8,709 nt of DNA, taken from assembly GCA_050633205.1 (NCBI GenBank), contig JBOEGA010000195.1, forward strand, positions 1 through 8,709, written 5' to 3'. The DNA comes from CBDHHC01 sp050633205 (lineage in GTDB: Bacteria; Pseudomonadota; Alphaproteobacteria; Rhizobiales; CBDHHC01). Under the pieces are notes generated by a model. The model did not search any database. It was not told where the DNA came from and was given only the letters and a program-made list of their open reading frames with translations. The position numbers and the translations under genes were made by a program. Shown one piece after another: positions 5,343 to 8,709 of this stretch (position 1 is the stretch's first letter; every line of letters begins with the position of its first letter).

Positions 5343-6976
5343 CCGTGAGGTTGAACACGCAGGAAAAAGTGCTCATTGTTGATGACGATCGAATGAGTCG
5401 CATCAAGCTGGCATTGGCAGTAGGGAAGCTGGGTTACGCGGTTTCACAAGCTTCTGATGGTGCTGAAGCACTGCAAGTATTGAGTTCAGAAGAGATCGAT
5501 TTGATTTTACTGGACATCCTGATGCCGGAAGTTGACGGCTTTGAAGTCCTTAAGCAAGTTAAATCGAATGCTGACCTGATCAATATTCCGGTTATTGTCG
5601 TCTCATCGCTCGACGATGATAAAGACAGTATCATCAAGGCGATCGAACTGGGCGCTGAGGACTTTCTACCCAAGCAGTTTGATGTTCTTCTGCTTAAAGC
5701 GCGCATCAACGCATCAATTGAAAAGAAGCGACTTCGAAATCTGGAAAAATCTTATTTTAACGATGTTGGTAAATTAATTGATGCTTCTGCGGTGCTGGAA
5801 GAGGGTAAATACAATCCATCGTTTCTAGGCATTGAACCGGTCCTCAATCGAAAAGACTCTCTCGGTAAGCTTGCTCACGTATTTACCGATATGGCGCGGG
5901 AAATCTATGAACGAGAGCGCCGACTCAATCAACAAGTTAGAACACTCAGAGGCGTGTTGCTTTTGTTGGCCGCTGGTGCAGTACTCGGGCTTGGCGTGCC
6001 CTTGAGCCGCATGGCTTCTGGCCTCTCTGAAAAGCCCGTAGGATTAACAGTTTGGGTATTGCTGGTGACCGCAGCATTCGGTATTAGTATCTCTGCATTC
6101 AGGAGAAAACTGCCACGGATCACTTCTTCGTCAGTGAATTTCATAGTCGTTTGGGGTGTTATCACGGCTGTTTCCCAGGTCATACTGTTTTGGGTGGCTG
6201 GTCATCTGCAGGCCTCATTGCTATCCATCATTCTCGTTACAGAAGGATTTATTGTATTTGGGATTGCGGCTATTTTGGGGCTGGAAAAACCAAAAGCAAA
6301 ACGGTTGATCGGTTTATTCGCTGGCTTCGTTGGCGTATTGATCATAGTGTTGATTGGTGATCAGTTTAGTGTGGTGACTAATTGGGTCTGGGTTGGATTG
6401 GCTCTGACAATACCGGCGATCTATGCGTTTGAAGATCTCCAAATCGCGGCACGTTTGCCAGATGATTGGGATATTCTGGGTGCAGTCGGCATCGTATCGC
6501 TGGTTGCCACGTTGTTGCTAATACCGATGGCTTTTATATTCGATGAATTTGTGCAGCTCGATACTAATCTGGACACACTGAAACTTGTGTTGCTGCTGCT
6601 CGCAGCCAAAACACTCATCGGCACGGCGCTCACGGTCTGGCTGCTCAAAACATCTGGGGCTGTTTTTGGCAGCCAGGCAGGTTATGTCTTGACGTTTGCT
6701 GGTATAGCCTGGAGTCTTGGATTACTGGATGAATCTCTACCATTTTTGGCCTGGGTGGCTTTGGGAATCATGCTGATTGGACTGCTTCTGGTTGAACCGA
6801 AAGATGAAGCTGAAGCGCGACCGGAGTCCATTAAAATCGCAGGCAATCAACACTACTTAGACATTGCCGATGCCAGGAATAAGGAGGGCGAGACTGAGAT
6901 CCCGAGACGTGCAAAAAAAACCAGAACCACCGAAGTGACAACGCAACCCGATATTAATTTAGATGCTGAGTCCTAG
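5339..6976 (+). CDS. Receiver domain fused to an EamA/DMT-family transporter
   Basis: A 545-residue protein with an unusual combination. Residues 9-125 are an apparently intact receiver: D15/D16 in VLIVDDD, phospho-acceptor D59 in LLDILMPEVDG, switch S89 and K112, followed by Gln rather than Pro. Residues 126-204 form a charged helical linker (LGKLAHVFTDMAREIYERE) resembling the HAMP-like helix seen before output domains of some bacterial signalling proteins. From about 205 there are ten hydrophobic segments (about 205-222, 236-253, 267-286, 292-313, 322-340, 346-362, 379-401, 413-436, 442-461, 467-485). Two half-repeats typical of EamA are present, each ending in the pattern L(L/E)(E)xP then LGxxLIxxGxLLV. 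A 59-residue polar, basic tail follows. The receiver must be cytoplasmic. Phosphorylation by the nearby HPt kinase may gate transport; that is inferred. Substrate and transport direction are unknown. The ATG at 5339 lacks a good ribosome site. Confidence 0.92.
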   Translation: MTVRLNTQEKVLIVDDDRMSRIKLALAVGKLGYAVSQASDGAEALQVLSSEEIDLILLDILMPEVDGFEVLKQVKSNADLINIPVIVVSSLDDDKDSIIKAIELGAEDFLPKQFDVLLLKARINASIEKKRLRNLEKSYFNDVGKLIDASAVLEEGKYNPSFLGIEPVLNRKDSLGKLAHVFTDMAREIYERERRLNQQVRTLRGVLLLLAAGAVLGLGVPLSRMASGLSEKPVGLTVWVLLVTAAFGISISAFRRKLPRITSSSVNFIVVWGVITAVSQVILFWVAGHLQASLLSIILVTEGFIVFGIAAILGLEKPKAKRLIGLFAGFVGVLIIVLIGDQFSVVTNWVWVGLALTIPAIYAFEDLQIAARLPDDWDILGAVGIVSLVATLLLIPMAFIFDEFVQLDTNLDTLKLVLLLLAAKTLIGTALTVWLLKTSGAVFGSQAGYVLTFAGIAWSLGLLDESLPFLAWVALGIMLIGLLLVEPKDEAEARPESIKIAGNQHYLDIADARNKEGETEIPRRAKKTRTTEVTTQPDINLDAES

Positions 6977-7032
6977 TATAATGCAGCTTGTGGGTTATGT
7001 AAGTGAATGTACTCATGTGCTGTGTCTACTAT
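6977..7032. other. Short convergent intergenic region
   Basis: These 56 bases separate the converging ends of the transporter fusion and lysR genes. No stem-loop with a T-run was found on either strand, so termination is not explained by visible sequence. Confidence 0.5.
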
Positions 7033-7935
7033 CTAATCGCAAGATTGTATTAGAAATAATTTCATTTCTTCTGTCGCGTCGTCGAACGTTTTGTTTTTTG
7101 CCCAGATAAGCCCAACTTCCATATGAGGAATAGGATCCAGAATGGGTCTGGCTTCAATTTTTTTCCCTTCCAGCGACCAGGGCCTGTAAACCATATCGCT
7201 TAATATCGTGATGCCGAAACCGTGTGCAACCAGGCCTCGTAATGCTTCCATGACATTGGTGCGAAATGCAATATCAGGTGATAAATTGCTCTTCAGCCAA
7301 AAACGCTTGTCGCTGGACTCGCCATCATCCTGGGTTAACAGGATATAGGGATGTTCAGCGATATCTGACAGTGCCGGGAACTGATTCTTAAGAACAGGAT
7401 GATCACTGGCAGCCCATAGCTGGCGGCGGGTTCTCATTAAGGTATGACAATTGAATCTTGAGGTGTCTTCCACGTTTGACAGTATAACGATACCCAGATC
7501 GAGTTCGTCGCTGAGGATTTTCGCTTCAATGGTTTCTCTGGGTATGTCGTGTAAATCGAGATTCACATCGGGATAGTGCGCTCTAAATCGTGCCATCAAC
7601 GGTGGTAAAAAATAACCCAGCACGGTATACGAAGCCGCGATTCTCACACTTCCGTCCAGATTGTCAGCGCGGATTCTGGGTTCCCGCAAGGCGTCCTGCA
7701 GGGAGTTTAAAACATGAGATGCGTGACGATAAAAGCGCTGCCCTTCAGCAGTCAGTTCTACGCCATGAGGCTTGCGGGTAAACAGGTTGCCTTGCAGTCG
7801 AGACTCCAACGACAGGATAGCGTTGGTAATCGCTGATTGGGAGACATAACATTTTGATGCGGCCATCGAGAACTGCCCGGTCTCTGCGGCGGCAACGAAA
7901 TATCGAAGCTGTCTGAGTGTTACATCGCTAGACAT
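7033..7935 (-). CDS. LysR-family transcriptional regulator
   Basis: A 300-residue LysR-type regulator of normal length. Residues 7-66 hold the winged helix-turn-helix (LRQLRYFVAAAETGQFSMAA, VSQSAITNAILSLE, LFTRKPHGVELTAEG). A linker helix follows to about residue 90. From about 93 to 296 lies the periplasmic-binding-protein-like effector domain (GSVRIAASYTVLGYFLP, DLGIVI, GFGITILSD). The ATG at 7935 is chosen because it directly precedes the DNA-binding domain. It is divergent from the indolepyruvate oxidoreductase gene with a 108-base spacer containing a LysR-type palindrome, so it most likely controls that gene and itself. The inducer would be expected to be an aromatic 2-oxoacid or related compound; that is inference from the neighbour. 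Confidence 0.95.
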   Translation of the reverse strand: MSSDVTLRQLRYFVAAAETGQFSMAASKCYVSQSAITNAILSLESRLQGNLFTRKPHGVELTAEGQRFYRHASHVLNSLQDALREPRIRADNLDGSVRIAASYTVLGYFLPPLMARFRAHYPDVNLDLHDIPRETIEAKILSDELDLGIVILSNVEDTSRFNCHTLMRTRRQLWAASDHPVLKNQFPALSDIAEHPYILLTQDDGESSDKRFWLKSNLSPDIAFRTNVMEALRGLVAHGFGITILSDMVYRPWSLEGKKIEARPILDPIPHMEVGLIWAKNKTFDDATEEMKLFLIQSCD

Positions 7936-7955
7936 ATGTTTTTCTAATACCTGAT

Positions 7956-7984
7956 CTTATAATTTGTGATATTACGAATATCAG
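7956..7984 (-). promoter_or_regulatory. Predicted lysR promoter
   Basis: On the minus strand, -35 CTGATA (7984-7979, four of six consensus bases) and -10 TATAAG (7961-7956, five of six) are 17 bases apart and read toward the lysR ATG at 7935. The -35 overlaps the LysR-type palindrome, which fits negative autoregulation. Confidence 0.4.
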
Positions 7985-7996
7985 TTCAATTGATAT
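7978..7996. promoter_or_regulatory. LysR-type operator palindrome
   Basis: ATATCAGTTCAATTGATAT is a 19-bp near-perfect palindrome with one mismatched pair and a central base. It contains T-N11-A (T7981, A7993) inside ATC-N9-GAT (7980-7994), the classic LysR-family recognition pattern. A further TGATAT half-site at 7967-7972 pairs with ATATCA 7978-7983, giving three alternating half-sites (7967, 7978, 7991), as expected for recognition plus activation sites. Confidence 0.6.
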
Positions 7997-7999
7997 GAT
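7994..7999 (+). promoter_or_regulatory. Possible -10 box of the oxidoreductase gene
   Basis: TATGAT matches five of six consensus bases, 44 bases before the ATG at 8044. The expected -35 region (TTACGA, 7972-7977, 16-base spacing) is poor, which would suit an activator-dependent promoter next to the LysR site. A perfect TATAAT at 7958-7963 on this strand is an alternative, but its -35 is also weak. Confidence 0.3.
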
Positions 8000-8034
8000 C
8001 GCCGAAAAATGCGCACTTAACCATAAAAATCGGC

Positions 8035-8039
8035 GAGGA
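8035..8039 (+). promoter_or_regulatory. Ribosome binding site of the oxidoreductase gene
   Basis: GAGGA ends four bases before the ATG at 8044 and supports that start. Confidence 0.6.
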
Positions 8040-8043
8040 ATAT

Positions 8044-8709
8044 ATGGCAAAGGCATCTGCAATAAGGTCAGCAACCGAGCTTCGCGACGTCAAGCTGGAC
8101 GATAAATACGCGGTTATCAACGACCGGGTATTCCTAAACGGTACTCAAGCACTCGTGCGACTGCCGATGCTGCAACGGATGCGGGACGAACGGGACGGAT
8201 TGCATACGGCCGGTTTTGTCAGCGGTTATCGAGGATCGCCACTAGGCAATGTGGATCACGAACTCTGGCGCGCGAAAAAACACCTCGATGAACACGATAT
8301 CCGTTTTCAGGAAGGCATCAATGAAGACCTGGCCGCCACTGCGGTGTGGGGTACGCAGCAGGTCACACTGGATCCGAAAGCAAAATACGATGGTGTATTT
8401 GCGTTGTGGTATGGCAAGGGGCCAGGTGTTGATCGCTCAGGAGATGTTCTGCGCCACGCTAATGCAGCTGGTAGTTCGAAACACGGAGGTGTACTGGTCA
8501 TTGCTGGTGATGATCACGCTGCCAAATCATCAACCTTGCCACATCAGACGGAGCACGTGTTTAAAGCCGTAATGATGCCTGTGTTAGCACCGGCAGATAT
8601 CCAGGAATACCTTGATATGGGCTTGCATGGATTTGCAATGTCTCGTTATTCCGGATGCTGGGTGGCGTTCAAAGCTTTGGCCGATACGGTAGAAACGTCG
8701 GCATCGGTG
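8044..8709 (+). CDS. Indolepyruvate:ferredoxin oxidoreductase (fused type), N-terminal part
   Basis: An open frame of 222 codons from ATG 8044 runs off the window end without a stop. It matches the N-terminus of the large fused indolepyruvate:ferredoxin oxidoreductases (about 1,150 residues), a thiamine-diphosphate/iron-sulfur enzyme family. These convert aryl 2-oxoacids, made by transamination of aromatic amino acids, to aryl-acetyl-CoA with reduction of ferredoxin. Diagnostic stretches are GYRGSPLGNVD (61-71), GINEDLAATAVWGTQQ (91-106, with a conserved Glu expected in the cofactor region), YGKGPGVDRSGD (123-134) and AGDDHAAKSSTLPHQ (154-168). The divergent LysR gene and the palindrome between them suggest inducible control. 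The iron-sulfur and C-terminal gamma-like domains lie beyond the window. Exact substrate preference cannot be read from this part. Confidence 0.93.
   Translation, partial: MAKASAIRSATELRDVKLDDKYAVINDRVFLNGTQALVRLPMLQRMRDERDGLHTAGFVSGYRGSPLGNVDHELWRAKKHLDEHDIRFQEGINEDLAATAVWGTQQVTLDPKAKYDGVFALWYGKGPGVDRSGDVLRHANAAGSSKHGGVLVIAGDDHAAKSSTLPHQTEHVFKAVMMPVLAPADIQEYLDMGLHGFAMSRYSGCWVAFKALADTVETSASV

Noticed and set aside
8249..8572. 107-codon plus-strand open frame inside the oxidoreductase
   Set aside because: It is out of frame with the oxidoreductase, whose conserved motifs cover the same bases; its composition is not protein-like.
1..8709. CRISPR arrays, insertion sequences, defence systems or prophage genes
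   Set aside because: No spaced direct repeats, transposase or integrase motifs, or terminal inverted repeats were seen on reading both strands.

Overview
The window looks like a piece of a draft or metagenome-derived genome of a gammaproteobacterium, probably marine, of medium GC. The gene families support this: a prolyl-hydroxylase-like 2OG-Fe(II) oxygenase, a BarA-type hybrid kinase, LysR, and a fused indolepyruvate:ferredoxin oxidoreductase. Both ends cut through genes. An 11-N run at 3287-3297 marks an assembly gap. No rRNA, tRNA, insertion sequence or CRISPR array was seen.

Layout. (1) 1-910, plus strand: the 3' part of a 2OG-Fe(II) oxygenase, followed two bases later by a small Ada-type zinc-domain protein. 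This looks like a two-gene unit. (2) 911-1186: intergenic, with one GC-rich hairpin and a short open frame of doubtful meaning. (3) 1187-4289, minus strand: a membrane hybrid histidine kinase (sensor, HAMP, HisKA, HATPase, degenerate receiver, receiver, HPt) overlapping a stand-alone CheY-like receiver. (4) 4290-4480: a divergent control region with two inverted repeats. (5) 4481-6976, plus strand: an exported solute-binding protein with no permease or ATPase nearby, then a fusion of a receiver domain, a HAMP-like helical linker and a complete ten-helix EamA/DMT transporter. (6) 7033-8709: a LysR regulator divergent from the start of an indolepyruvate:ferredoxin oxidoreductase, with a strong LysR-type palindrome between them.

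The most unusual content is regions 3-5. A solute-binding protein, a phosphorelay kinase with an HPt domain, a free receiver, and a receiver built directly into a transporter sit together. The two receivers are close paralogues, about half identical by eye. A reasonable hypothesis is a signalling module whose output is control of transport by phosphorylation rather than transcription. The periplasmic binding protein or kinase sensor would detect a solute, the HPt domain would pass phosphate to the free receiver and/or the transporter-linked receiver, and transport would change. This is inferred from domain content and gene order. I cannot say whether the architecture has been described elsewhere.

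The LysR/oxidoreductase pair is a conventional divergent regulator-target arrangement for aromatic 2-oxoacid catabolism. Nothing in the sequence ties it to the transporter module.
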